Positions 7,531-15,345 of a stretch of 17,569 bases of DNA are shown here, in pieces. How positions within the stretch are numbered: the stretch's first letter is position 1; every line of letters starts with the position of its first letter. The notes under the pieces were generated by a model. That model made no database searches and had not been told where the DNA came from. It was given only the letters and a program-made list of their open reading frames with translations. Source of the stretch: an uncultured Muribaculaceae bacterium (GTDB taxonomy: Bacteria; Bacteroidota; Bacteroidia; Bacteroidales; Muribaculaceae); contig CAJUSN010000031.1 in NCBI GenBank assembly GCA_910589095.1, positions 1,386-18,954 of the forward strand. The letters run 5' to 3'. The translations under genes were made by a program, and so were the position numbers.

Positions 7531-8012
7531 TTTTTGCTGCGTGTGTAGAGTTTACCATCAGAATACGCGCCGGCTCCTCCCTCACCAAAGCAATAGTTGG
7601 AATCGGGGTCAACCACACCTTTTCGGGCTATTCCTGCCAGGTCCAAACGACGTGAATCCACATCTTTGCCACGCTCTATCACTACTGGACGCATACCTTG
7701 CTCAATCAGTTCAAGGGCTGCAAACAGTCCGGCAGGTCCGGCACCAACGACCACAACCTGTTTGGCGTCCGATTCAACGGGATGATATTCAACAGGTGTG
7801 TAGGAGAGTGCGGGGGCTTCCTCATCCACATATATTTTAAGGGTGAGCTGCACCATCACTTTCCGCTGTCGGGCGTCGATGGAACGCCGGGTGATTTTCA
7901 AATCTTTTATGCGGTTGGCGTCAATGCCCAAGCGAGTTGACGCTTCGGCCGTAAGACGCATCATGCTGGCGGCAACAGCCGGTTCGGTGCGAAGATTAAT
8001 TTCGTGAATCAT
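7416..8012 (-). pseudogene. FAD-dependent oxidoreductase, N-terminal fragment of a frame-broken gene
   Basis: This is the 5' third of the same oxidoreductase. ATG at 8012 starts MIHEINLRTEP and is preferred over an in-frame upstream GTG at 8063; the ATG lies 17 bp inside the end of the MATE gene, suggesting translational coupling. An N-terminal domain of about 80 residues precedes the FAD-binding motif VVVVGAGPAGLFAAL (86-100, GxGxxG) and the family signature GEGGAGAYSDGKLYTRSKK (143-161). After K161 the frame runs into about 37 unrelated residues and stops at 7416, while the true continuation (VLQIFHQHGA) is in the next frame from 7530. One extra base (mod 3) would rejoin the frames. Comparison with the 3NLC-type family suggests about six codons are also missing, consistent with a deletion of roughly 19 bp. 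Confidence 0.85.
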
Positions 8013-9408
8013 TGTTGATTGATGATTGATTTGTGGAAAGTCGTGCCATACGTCGGTTTTCACGACGGAGCATTATAATCAGAGTGATAATGGCAAGCAC
8101 AAAGGCTATGAAGTCCGAAGTAGATAGACTTGCCCATACGCCATCAATGCCCCAATGTCTTGGTAAGATCATGAGCATTGGCAAAAGGAAAATGAGCTGG
8201 CGCGTGAGCGAAAGGAAAATTGATATTTTAGGCTTTCCAACTGATTGGAAAAAATTTTGGATCACTATCTGGCAGCCAACCAACGGATAGGCTATGAAGA
8301 AAATTCGTGAGCCACGGTTGGCGATTGCAATGAGGGTGGGGTCAACGGTGAACAGCGCGCTGATGAGGGTAGGAAAAAATTCTGTTATGATCCATCCGGT
8401 GGTAGTTATCCCAACTCCTATCCATATACCGATTCTAAGTGTGCGCTTCACTCGCTGCCACTGTCCGGCTCCGTAATTGAATCCCAAAATTGGCTGCATA
8501 CCCTGGGTCACTCCGAACACCACCATTACAAAAAACATGGAACAGCGGTTGATAATGCCGTAGGCTCCAACTGCCATGTTGCCCATTCCGGCACCATAGT
8601 CAAGCAGCGCCTTGTTTATGAAAACCACAACAATACAGGCGCATACGTTCATAAGAAATGGTGATAAGCCTATGGCATAGATTCGCTTCATTATGCTTGC
8701 GTCAAGCCAGTGTTGACCGCGAGTGAATCTTACGAAGCTTTTGCGGGACAGGAAGTGACTCACCACCCAGATGGCTCCGACAGTCTGACCGCATATTGTT
8801 GCCATTGCGGCGCCTCGGATGCCAAGTCCGAGAACAAATATAAATATGGGGCAGAGACAAAGGTTGACAACCACAGAGAGTAATGCCGTGATCATAGCTT
8901 TGGCCGGATAGCCCGTTGCACGCATAACATTATTAAGTCCTATAAGTAGATATGATGCCGGTGTGCCATATAGAATGACCTGCATGAATTCCCGTGCATA
9001 GGGTAAAGTTTCGGGTGTGGCTCCGAAAAATGTCAATATGTCATCGAGAAACAGGAGGGTGCACCCCCCGAAAATAGCTGCGTGAATGAGGCAAAGGACA
9101 GTCACGTTGTTAAGTGTCATTGTGGCGCGTCCTGCATTTTTCTGTCCCAGAAATATGGAAGAGATTGTTGCTCCACCGGTGGCGAGGAGCATACAGAAGG
9201 CCGCCACAAGGTTCATCAGCGGAAACGTGATTGCAAGTCCGGCAATGGCCATAGGGCCAACACCGCGTCCAATGAATATGCTGTCGATTATGTTGTAAAG
9301 CGAAGTGGCAACACTGGCAATGATTGCGGGCACGGAATATTCCACAAGCAACTTGCTTATCTTCTTGCTACCCAATTGCATGGGCGATTTTTCTCGTGCT
9401 TGCGTCAT
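7996..9408 (-). CDS. MATE family multidrug/sodium efflux transporter
   Basis: This 470-residue inner-membrane protein exports drugs or metabolites in exchange for Na+ or H+. It has about twelve hydrophobic segments in two similar halves, the expected MATE topology. The first half shows the typical N-terminal pattern GSKKISKLLVEYSVP followed by YNIIDSIFIGRGVG; the second half contains GVTQGMQPILGFNYGAG, a diagnostic MATE signature resembling the MepA/DinF-type subfamily. Length is typical and no key segment is missing. The ATG at 9408 gives a short hydrophilic N-terminus before the first membrane helix. Its 3' end overlaps the start of the oxidoreductase by 17 bp, so the two are probably co-transcribed. 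Substrate range cannot be inferred. Confidence 0.93.
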   Translation of the reverse strand: MTQAREKSPMQLGSKKISKLLVEYSVPAIIASVATSLYNIIDSIFIGRGVGPMAIAGLAITFPLMNLVAAFCMLLATGGATISSIFLGQKNAGRATMTLNNVTVLCLIHAAIFGGCTLLFLDDILTFFGATPETLPYAREFMQVILYGTPASYLLIGLNNVMRATGYPAKAMITALLSVVVNLCLCPIFIFVLGLGIRGAAMATICGQTVGAIWVVSHFLSRKSFVRFTRGQHWLDASIMKRIYAIGLSPFLMNVCACIVVVFINKALLDYGAGMGNMAVGAYGIINRCSMFFVMVVFGVTQGMQPILGFNYGAGQWQRVKRTLRIGIWIGVGITTTGWIITEFFPTLISALFTVDPTLIAIANRGSRIFFIAYPLVGCQIVIQNFFQSVGKPKISIFLSLTRQLIFLLPMLMILPRHWGIDGVWASLSTSDFIAFVLAIITLIIMLRRENRRMARLSTNQSSINNDSRN

Positions 9409-9472
9409 GTTATTGCAGTTGATGTTACTAATTTTTAACGCTTTTGGTGCCCGTTTTTCTCTTGACGGGTGC

Positions 9473-9480
9473 TAAATTTG
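9473..9480 (+). promoter_or_regulatory. candidate -7 box for the HAD hydrolase gene
   Basis: TAAATTTG, a perfect TAnnTTTG match, lies 42 bases before the ATG at 9523. The nearest TTTG upstream (9443-9446) is 26 bases away, a little too far for the usual -33 box, so only the -7 element supports this. Confidence 0.35.
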
Positions 9481-9522
9481 CATAATTTCTAATCAAGTAA
9501 TGTTAAAAAGCACCTTATCGGA

Positions 9523-10167
9523 ATGACTCATTCAACTTGTGCCGCACTTTTTGACCTCGACGGTGTACTAATTGACAGCGAAAGCGTTTATTCTCGTTTT
9601 TGGACTGAAATAGACCGCATTTATCCAACAGGTATCCCAAATTATGCGCTCCATATAAAAGGCACCACGCTCCCGGAAATTTTGAAGGATTTTCCGGATG
9701 AAGACGTTCAAAAGGATATCTTGCGCCGTATATCTGAGTTTCAGGACGTGATGCACTATGAGCTTTTCCAGGGCGTTGAGCATTTCCTTGAATCATTGGC
9801 AGCTAAGGGAATCCCGGCCGCTATAGTGACAAGCAGTGATAGTCGCAAGATGCAGATGCTTTTTTCGCAGCTGCCTGAATTCAAGCGCTATTTTGAGGCT
9901 ATAATCGATGCTTCTCAGGTAACCCGCTCGAAGCCGGATCCGCAGGGCTATCTTCTTGCAGCTTCTGCTCTCGGAGTTGCGCCTGAAAGGTGTTACGTTT
10001 TTGAAGATTCCCTTCAAGGGTTAAGAGCAGGCCGCGCGGCCGGAGCTTCTGTGATCGGGCTTGCTACAACTTATGATCGCGAAGCCGTTTCACCGCTTGC
10101 CGATCATGTAATCGATTCTTTTGTGGATTTTACGGTGGAGGAAATGCTGGCCGTAACCCGCAGATGA
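9523..10167 (+). CDS. HAD-superfamily hydrolase, beta-phosphoglucomutase-like
   Basis: This is a 214-residue soluble HAD phosphatase or phosphomutase. Motif I is FDLDGVLID, with nucleophile D11 and acid/base D13; a helical cap domain (about 18-85) follows; motif II is VTSSD (102-106); motif III is K137 in SKPDPQGYL; motif IV is FEDSLQGLRAG with E161 and D162. This arrangement, with the cap between motifs I and II, is the subfamily IA pattern shared by beta-phosphoglucomutase, phosphoglycolate phosphatase and sugar-phosphate phosphatases, so the exact substrate cannot be named. All catalytic residues are present. It is transcribed away from the divergent MATE gene and converges on nadC, separated by a stem-loop that includes its stop codon. 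Confidence 0.9.
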   Translation: MTHSTCAALFDLDGVLIDSESVYSRFWTEIDRIYPTGIPNYALHIKGTTLPEILKDFPDEDVQKDILRRISEFQDVMHYELFQGVEHFLESLAAKGIPAAIVTSSDSRKMQMLFSQLPEFKRYFEAIIDASQVTRSKPDPQGYLLAASALGVAPERCYVFEDSLQGLRAGRAAGASVIGLATTYDREAVSPLADHVIDSFVDFTVEEMLAVTRR

Positions 10168-10182
10168 GCGGACACGGCCAGC
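10146..10182. terminator. stem-loop between convergent HAD and nadC genes
   Basis: GCTGGCCGT (10146-10154) pairs perfectly with ACGGCCAGC (10174-10182). Inside, CCGC (10158-10161) can pair with GCGG (10168-10171). The HAD stop codon lies within the structure, and the nadC stop is 15 bp beyond. The following T-run on the plus strand is interrupted (TAATTTT at 10191-10197), and the minus side has only a short ATTTCC, so this is a plausible but imperfect bidirectional terminator. Confidence 0.5.
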
Positions 10183-10196
10183 ATAAACTGTAATTT

Positions 10197-11042
10197 TCAG
10201 CAAGCTTTGAAGCTCATGTCGAGCCCTTTCACCGAGTGGGTGAGCGCTCCGACGGAAATGAAGTCAACGCCACACTCGCCATATTCGCGCAGGGTTTCAA
10301 GTGTGATGCCACCTGACGATTCTATCTCGCAGCGGCCGGCTATGCGTTCCACTGCCTCGCGGGTTCTTGCGGGGGTGAAATTGTCGAGCATGATGCGGTC
10401 AACGTCAGCTGCCAATGCCTGATCGATCTCCTCGGTGTTACGCACTTCCACTTCAATTTTCAAATCCTTGCCTTTCGCTTGGCAGTATTCTTTGGCTGCT
10501 TTTACGGCTTGAGGTATGCCGCCGGCAAAGTCTACATGATTATCCTTGATGAGGATCATGTCGAAGAGGCCTATGCGGTGATTTTCGCCGCCACCGATTT
10601 TAACTGCCTCTTTTTCCAGCAGACGCATGCCGGGCGTGGTTTTGCGGGTGTCAAGCACCTTGGTTTTCAATCCCTCCAGCTCGCGTTGATAGCGTGCGGT
10701 AGTGGTGGCTATTCCGCTCATCCGTTGCATGATATTGAGCATGGTGCGCTCCGTTTGTAGAAGAGATCGCACTTTGCCTTCAACAACGAAGGCTACGTCG
10801 CCGGGCTTGACATGGGCACCGTCATTGATCATAACGGTCATTTTAAGCTCGGGGTCGAACTTCTCAAATACTTTACGTGCAATATCCACGCCGGCCAGAA
10901 TGCCTTCTTCTTTTATTATCAGTTGCTGTTTGCCTGTTTCATCGGCAGGGATGGTTGATAACGTTGTATGGTCACCGTCGCCCACATCTTCCGCAAAAGC
11001 GAGTGTGAGCAGGTCGTCGATAAGTTCTTCTTTTGATTTCAT
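10197..11042 (-). CDS. nadC: nicotinate-nucleotide diphosphorylase (carboxylating), quinolinate phosphoribosyltransferase
   Basis: NadC converts quinolinate and PRPP to nicotinate mononucleotide, CO2 and pyrophosphate in de novo NAD synthesis in the cytoplasm. The 281-residue protein is full length. It has the N-terminal DVGDGDHTT (19-27) and the quinolinate/PRPP-binding elements: R99 in QTERTMLNIMQRMSG (97-110), DTRKTTPGMR (131-140), KIGGGENHRIGL (148-159), the KDNH block (166-169) and ESSGGI (241-246). All these conserved active-site segments are intact. ATG at 11042 is the only sensible start. nadA and nadB are not adjacent, so the gene stands alone. It diverges from rlmH across a 75-bp region in which both promoters appear to share a palindrome. 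Confidence 0.97.
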   Translation of the reverse strand: MKSKEELIDDLLTLAFAEDVGDGDHTTLSTIPADETGKQQLIIKEEGILAGVDIARKVFEKFDPELKMTVMINDGAHVKPGDVAFVVEGKVRSLLQTERTMLNIMQRMSGIATTTARYQRELEGLKTKVLDTRKTTPGMRLLEKEAVKIGGGENHRIGLFDMILIKDNHVDFAGGIPQAVKAAKEYCQAKGKDLKIEVEVRNTEEIDQALAADVDRIMLDNFTPARTREAVERIAGRCEIESSGGITLETLREYGECGVDFISVGALTHSVKGLDMSFKAC

Positions 11043-11062
11043 CGCGTTTTTGCTTAAATTTG
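11032..11062 (+). promoter_or_regulatory. predicted Bacteroidota promoter for rlmH
   Basis: TTTG at 11032-11035 (-33) is followed after exactly 19 bases by TAAATTTG at 11055-11062 (-7), matching the Bacteroidota housekeeping consensus in both boxes and in spacing. Transcription would start near 11069, about 50 bases before rlmH. The -33 box lies inside the first codons of the divergent nadC gene. Confidence 0.55.
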
Positions 11063-11064
11063 CA

Positions 11065-11096
11065 CAAATTTATGAATTTACTCCAAACTACGCAAC
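11065..11096 (-). promoter_or_regulatory. predicted Bacteroidota promoter for nadC
   Basis: On the minus strand GTTG (11096-11093) lies 20 bases before TAAATTTG (11072-11065), with the initiation point expected around 11058 and a leader of about 16 bases to the nadC ATG. The -7 box is the mirror image of the rlmH -7 box, only two bases apart. Confidence 0.45.
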
Positions 11097-11117
11097 TCCG
11101 TTCCTCTTTTTGTACAG

Positions 11118-11591
11118 ATGAAAATTTCGCTTCTTTGCATAGGCCGCACGCGTGACGCATTGCTTGAACAGGCTATTGAACGCTACGTCCGGCGCGTGTC
11201 TCATTATATAGGATTTCAGATTGTTGCTTTGCCTGATTTAAAGGCAAGCTCTAAGCTGACGGAAGCTTCACAGAAGGAGCGCGAAGGTGAACAGATACTT
11301 TCCTGGCTCGAACCGTCCGATCATGTGGTGTTACTGGATGAACGCGGGCGAGAGCTCACCTCACGTGAGTTTGCCAGTGAGATCGACAAGTTTGCGCTTC
11401 GGGGTTTGAAGAGAATGGTTTTTGTGGTTGGAGGTCCCTACGGATTCTCACCTCAAGTGTATCAGCGCGCCAATTCCAAACTATCTCTGTCGCGCATGAC
11501 ATTCTCCCACGAAATGGTGCGTCTATTCTTTGTGGAGCAAGTTTACCGCGCGTGCACCATCCTTCGTGGTGAGCCCTATCATCATGATTGA
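11118..11591 (+). CDS. rlmH: 23S rRNA (pseudouridine1915-N3)-methyltransferase RlmH
   Basis: RlmH is a small SPOUT-class methyltransferase that uses S-adenosylmethionine to methylate pseudouridine 1915 in helix 69 of 23S rRNA, acting on assembled 70S ribosomes. The 157-residue protein has the usual length and start (MKISLLCIGR). It shows LDERGRELTSREFA (73-86), the SAM-binding knot segment FVVGGPYGF (102-110) and the C-terminal LSLSRMTFSHEMVRLFFVEQVYRA (122-145) ending in GEPYHH (151-156), where the conserved Tyr-His end is required for catalysis in characterised members. Everything expected is present. It is transcribed divergently from nadC with its own predicted promoter. No terminator is obvious after the stop before the 426-bp region leading to susC. 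Confidence 0.97.
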   Translation: MKISLLCIGRTRDALLEQAIERYVRRVSHYIGFQIVALPDLKASSKLTEASQKEREGEQILSWLEPSDHVVLLDERGRELTSREFASEIDKFALRGLKRMVFVVGGPYGFSPQVYQRANSKLSLSRMTFSHEMVRLFFVEQVYRACTILRGEPYHHD

Positions 11592-11915
11592 CCGGGCTTA
11601 TGTGAGGTTGTTAACACGTGGCAAACACCTTAATTATATATCGTTTTTGGGGAAGTGGGCTTTTGTTAAATTAACTAAATGTCAAAGCACCGTCGGCAGA
11701 ATCGTATGTTCCTTTTGTGGTTTTTACTTTTATCGGGCGGAATAGTGGTTTAAAGAGTTTAAAAAGCTAATTATACGTTATTTGGCCATAATCTATATAT
11801 AATTTGCATCTCCAGACCGCCGGAGAGGTAAATGTTAAATAGTCAATGTGTCATTTTTAGTATTATTAACAGAAAATTATTAGCTTTAAATTCGTTACGG
11901 ACCCTTTAAAATATG

Positions 11916-11923
11916 TAAATTTG
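11916..11923 (+). promoter_or_regulatory. candidate -7 box for the SusC/SusD operon
   Basis: TAAATTTG is a perfect TAnnTTTG match, placing initiation near 11930 and giving a leader of about 88 bases. At the -33 distance only TTCGTTACGG (11891-11900) is seen, not a clean TTTG. A promoter with a weak -33 box often needs an activator or an upstream element; that is inference. Confidence 0.4.
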
Positions 11924-11928
11924 CAAAT

Positions 11929-11955
11929 CCCAACGTGTATATACCCACGTGTGGG
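11929..11955 (+). promoter_or_regulatory. bulged hairpin at the predicted 5' end of the susC transcript
   Basis: CCCAACGTG (11929-11937) pairs with CACGTGTGGG (11946-11955) over nine base pairs with a single bulged G, leaving an eight-base AT-rich loop. There is no T-run after it, so it is not a terminator. At the predicted start of the mRNA it could protect the 5' end from degradation or serve as a regulatory element. Confidence 0.45.
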
Positions 11956-12017
11956 AAAAGTAATGGAAATAAATCAAATCTAATAAACCATTTATTTAAA
12001 GTAAATTTACTAACCTT

Positions 12018-15000
12018 ATGCTAAAACCAATCCGTACAGTCAGTAAAATTCTTGTAATGGCTACATTGTCCGGTATGGCGTTTGTTCCTGCGGTTGCAGA
12101 AGCTGCGCCTGCGCCTGAAGCTGTAGCTCAAGCTCAGAATTCAAGCACTGCAACAGGTGTTGTCCTTGATGAATTGGACGAGCCTATGATTGGCGCCACA
12201 GTACATGTGGCCAACAATCCCTCGCAGGGTGGTGCTACCAACATCGACGGTGAGTTCTCAATCACCAACGTGAAAGTCGGCACCAAGCTAAAAATTTCAG
12301 CAATCGGTTACAAGCCGGTGGAAGTGGTGTGGAATGGCACCAAACTTTCAGTAAAGCTTGATCCCGATTCACAAGTGCTCGATGAAGTTGTTGTAACTGC
12401 AATGGGTATCAAGCGTAAAGAGTCTTCTCTTACTTACGCCACCCAGGAAATCAAGGGCGATGACCTTATGAAAGTGCAGGATGCCAACTTCGTGAACTCT
12501 CTTAACGGTAAGGTTTCTGGTGTGACCATCACTCAAAGTGCCGGTGGTGCCGGTGGTACATCCAAGATCCTTCTCCGTGGTAACAAATCTGTGATGGGTA
12601 ACAATGCTCCGCTTATCGTTGTCGACGGTATTCCTATGACCAACCAGGTTGGTAAGGCTGCCGGCTCACAGTGGGATAGCGGTTCGGGTCTCGGATACGC
12701 TTCTACTTCAGAAGGTGGCGACGCTCTTTCTCTCATCAACCCTGATGACATCGAAAGCATCAACGTGCTCAAGGGTGCGAACGCTGCCGCTCTTTACGGT
12801 TCAGCCGCTGCCAACGGTGTGCTCATGATCACAACCAAGAAAGGTAAAGAAGGTTCGATCTCCATCACCGTTAACTCTAACGTTACTTTCGACAAGCCTA
12901 TGGTTACCCCCGACATCCAGCGTGTCTATGGTGCGCCTGTAACCCTCAACCCCTCCACTGGCGAGGCTATCGGTATGCAGCTTGGTGCTTGGGGTAAGAA
13001 AATCGGAACATACACTGACGCCGAACTCGCTTATTCCGGTGCAAAGCTACGTAACTATGCACAGGATGACGTGAACGACTTCTTCCGCACCGGTACCACT
13101 TGGAACAACTCTGTTTCAATCTCCGGAGGTACTGAAAAAGTTCGTAACTACTTCTCGTTCGCCAACTCGAACTCGAGCGGTATGGTTCCCGACAACTCTT
13201 ATAACCGTAACACATTCTCGTTCCGCCAGAACTACAATCTTCTTAACAACAAGTTGAAAATCGACCTCTCGATCAACTATGTTTATGCCAAGACTAAAAA
13301 CCGTCCTGGTGGTGGTACCGTTATGAATCCTCTCTACGACCTTTACCGCGTCCCCGGTAACGTAGATATGGCGTACTACAAGAATAACTATGTGAACTAC
13401 AACGGTAGCTGGATGTCAAACGATATCTCTTACCTTGACAAAACCGGTAAGACAAACATCGGTCAGGTTCAGCTTGAAGGTCCTCAGCAGATATGGGCTT
13501 ATGCCACCGCAGGTAACAACAACCCTTACTGGCTTACCCGTATGAATCGCAGCCAGCAGGTTGAAGAGCGTGTTTATGGTTCTGCTGTTGTCAGCTATAA
13601 TATCTGGGATGGTCTTATGGCTCAGGCTCGCTTGAACGTTGACCGCTCCAAGTTCACTGGTTTCACGAACCGTTACGCAACTACTCAGAACGTTGCCCAG
13701 ATGGAAGACTTCGGTATCTACGGTCAGGACATCTACTCAAGCAACGACTGGTATGTTGACGCAATGCTTTCTTATAACAAGACATTCAACGAAGATTACT
13801 CAGTATCTGCTTCTACCGGTTATGTAGGTCACACAGTGAAAGGTACTGCGCAGACTATTTGGACTCGGGCCTCATACTTCGAGCCCCTCTCAATGCGTGA
13901 AATGCCTACACTCATCAACTACTTCAACCCCACTGCTCGCTGGTCAGGCGGTAATGGTCAGACCTATAGCCTCTCATCCAACTGGGATCAGGGCTGGTTC
14001 TTCACCGGACAGTTTGGCTGGAAAGATATGGTATATGTAGAAGGTAGCTACCGTATCGACTGGTATCGTGCATTCCGTCAGTTCGCTGACCGCGGTACTC
14101 CCGACCACTACGGTTACTGGTCACTGGGTGCCAACACCTTGGTTCACAAATACGTGACTCTTCCTGAAGTTATCACTCACTTGAAGGTTCGCGCTTCTTA
14201 CTCTGAAGTAGGTAACTCTATTCCTAACGAAGTGTATTCAAAAGGTAGCACTAACTTCGCAACCGGTGCAATCACTTCTACCGCTTATGCATACTTTGCA
14301 GATCCTCGTCCCGAGACTTCAAAATCTTTCGAGGTTGGTTACGACATCTCTCTCTTCAACAGCAACCTCAACTGGGACCTTACTTATTACAACACCACTC
14401 TTAACAACAGCTACTTCCTCGCTGCTACCAGCGGTGGCGTAACTCGTCCCGTGAACACAGGTCGCATCCGCAACCAGGGTGTTGAAACAACAGTTTCTTA
14501 CAACATTCTCGCCGGTGGCGACTGGATGTGGCGTACAGGTGTGAACCTTGCCTACAATGATAACAAGATCGAAAAGACCTTCCTTGACGATAACGGTGTT
14601 CCCGCACGTATGGAACAGAAAATCGCCAACGGTTCTATCGCAGTACGTTATGAAGAAGGCGGTTCTTACGGTGACATCTATGCACTTGACTTCGTTCGCA
14701 ATGAGGACGGTTCAATCTACATTGATCCTAATGCAGGTACCCCTGTTAAGAGCGGTGACAAGTTCGTTTACCTTGGCAACATGAACTCCAAATGGAACCT
14801 CGGTTGGTCAAATACCATCCGTTGGAAAGACCTTTCGCTCTACTTCCTTATCTCAGGTCGTATCGGTGGTAAGTTCATCTCGCTTACTGAGGCCTACCTT
14901 GATTACTATGGTGTTTCACAGCGCACGGCCGATGCTCGTCTCGCAGCTGAAGCAAGCGGTCTGAACTGGGTATCTTCAAATGGTACTACCAAGCCCGGTA

Positions 15001-15323
15001 TGTACATCGGTGACACTCTTGTTCCTGTTGAAGATTATTACAAAACAGTCGGTGGTCAGACCGTTGCATCTGAATATGTTTATGATGCCACCAACTTCCG
15101 TCTCGGTGAAATCTCGCTCAGCTACACCCTCCGCAATCTCTTCAAGGGTGCCATCAAGGGTCTTACCCTTTCAGCTGTGGGTCGCAACCTCTTCTTCATC
15201 TACAAGAAGGCTCCCTCTGATCCCGATCTCGCACTCTCTACCAAGAACGGTCTCGGTGCATTCGACATCTTCAACATGCCCTCTTCACGTTCTTACGGTA
15301 TCAACCTTAAATTGGAATTCTAA
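12018..15323 (+). CDS. SusC/RagA-family TonB-dependent outer-membrane transporter
   Basis: This 1101-residue outer-membrane transporter imports oligosaccharides, peptides or similar nutrients using TonB energy, with the SusD-like partner as its lid. The order is: signal peptide (1 to about 29, ending VAEAA), a carboxypeptidase-regulatory-like domain (about 45-115, with TGVVLDELDEPMIGATV and NIDGEFSI), the TonB-box-like DEVVVTAMG (122-130), the plug domain (about 135-280, with GKVSGVTI, LLRGN, PLIVVDGIP and the conserved LKGANAAALYGSAAANGVLMITTKKG), then the 22-stranded barrel to a terminal Phe (NLKLEF), the usual outer-membrane end signal. Codon choice is narrow (Gly GGT, Arg CGT/CGC, Asn AAC, Phe TTC), unlike the neighbouring MATE and M16 genes, suggesting very high expression. 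SusD follows after 22 bp. No glycosidase or regulator is adjacent, so the substrate is unknown. Confidence 0.97.
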   Translation: MLKPIRTVSKILVMATLSGMAFVPAVAEAAPAPEAVAQAQNSSTATGVVLDELDEPMIGATVHVANNPSQGGATNIDGEFSITNVKVGTKLKISAIGYKPVEVVWNGTKLSVKLDPDSQVLDEVVVTAMGIKRKESSLTYATQEIKGDDLMKVQDANFVNSLNGKVSGVTITQSAGGAGGTSKILLRGNKSVMGNNAPLIVVDGIPMTNQVGKAAGSQWDSGSGLGYASTSEGGDALSLINPDDIESINVLKGANAAALYGSAAANGVLMITTKKGKEGSISITVNSNVTFDKPMVTPDIQRVYGAPVTLNPSTGEAIGMQLGAWGKKIGTYTDAELAYSGAKLRNYAQDDVNDFFRTGTTWNNSVSISGGTEKVRNYFSFANSNSSGMVPDNSYNRNTFSFRQNYNLLNNKLKIDLSINYVYAKTKNRPGGGTVMNPLYDLYRVPGNVDMAYYKNNYVNYNGSWMSNDISYLDKTGKTNIGQVQLEGPQQIWAYATAGNNNPYWLTRMNRSQQVEERVYGSAVVSYNIWDGLMAQARLNVDRSKFTGFTNRYATTQNVAQMEDFGIYGQDIYSSNDWYVDAMLSYNKTFNEDYSVSASTGYVGHTVKGTAQTIWTRASYFEPLSMREMPTLINYFNPTARWSGGNGQTYSLSSNWDQGWFFTGQFGWKDMVYVEGSYRIDWYRAFRQFADRGTPDHYGYWSLGANTLVHKYVTLPEVITHLKVRASYSEVGNSIPNEVYSKGSTNFATGAITSTAYAYFADPRPETSKSFEVGYDISLFNSNLNWDLTYYNTTLNNSYFLAATSGGVTRPVNTGRIRNQGVETTVSYNILAGGDWMWRTGVNLAYNDNKIEKTFLDDNGVPARMEQKIANGSIAVRYEEGGSYGDIYALDFVRNEDGSIYIDPNAGTPVKSGDKFVYLGNMNSKWNLGWSNTIRWKDLSLYFLISGRIGGKFISLTEAYLDYYGVSQRTADARLAAEASGLNWVSSNGTTKPGMYIGDTLVPVEDYYKTVGGQTVASEYVYDATNFRLGEISLSYTLRNLFKGAIKGLTLSAVGRNLFFIYKKAPSDPDLALSTKNGLGAFDIFNMPSSRSYGINLKLEF

Positions 15324-15345
15324 ACAAATAATCTGATTCTATCAC

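Larger units (their letters stand above)
11592..12017 (+). other. 426-bp non-coding upstream region of the SusC/SusD operon
   Basis: I see no credible gene here; short open frames lack a start context and recognisable sequence. The region is AT-rich with tandem GTTTAAA copies near 11749-11765, a short hairpin TCTCC/GGAGA (11809-11826), inverted copies of a TAGCTTT-like sequence (about 11762-11772 and 11878-11888), a -7 box at 11916-11923, the bulged hairpin at 11929-11955, and an AT hairpin (11967-11974 with 11990-11997) followed by the palindrome GTAAATTTAC (12001-12010). It probably holds the operon's promoter, a structured leader, and perhaps sites for a regulator not encoded in the window. 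Confidence 0.6.

Noticed and set aside
8013..8035. Short ATCA-like repeats before the oxidoreductase start as a possible phase-variation tract
   Set aside because: The units are imperfect and few, and they lie inside the 3' end of the MATE gene; nothing suggests slippage there, and the frame break is about 480 bp away.
11530..11745. Open frame of 71 codons overlapping the rlmH 3' end
   Set aside because: Its first part is the rlmH sequence in another frame, and the remainder is low-complexity intergenic DNA with no start context.
11611..11951. Two CACGTG sites (11615-11620 and 11946-11951) as paired regulator sites
   Set aside because: A six-base palindrome is expected by chance, and the second copy is explained by the leader hairpin; flanking bases do not match.
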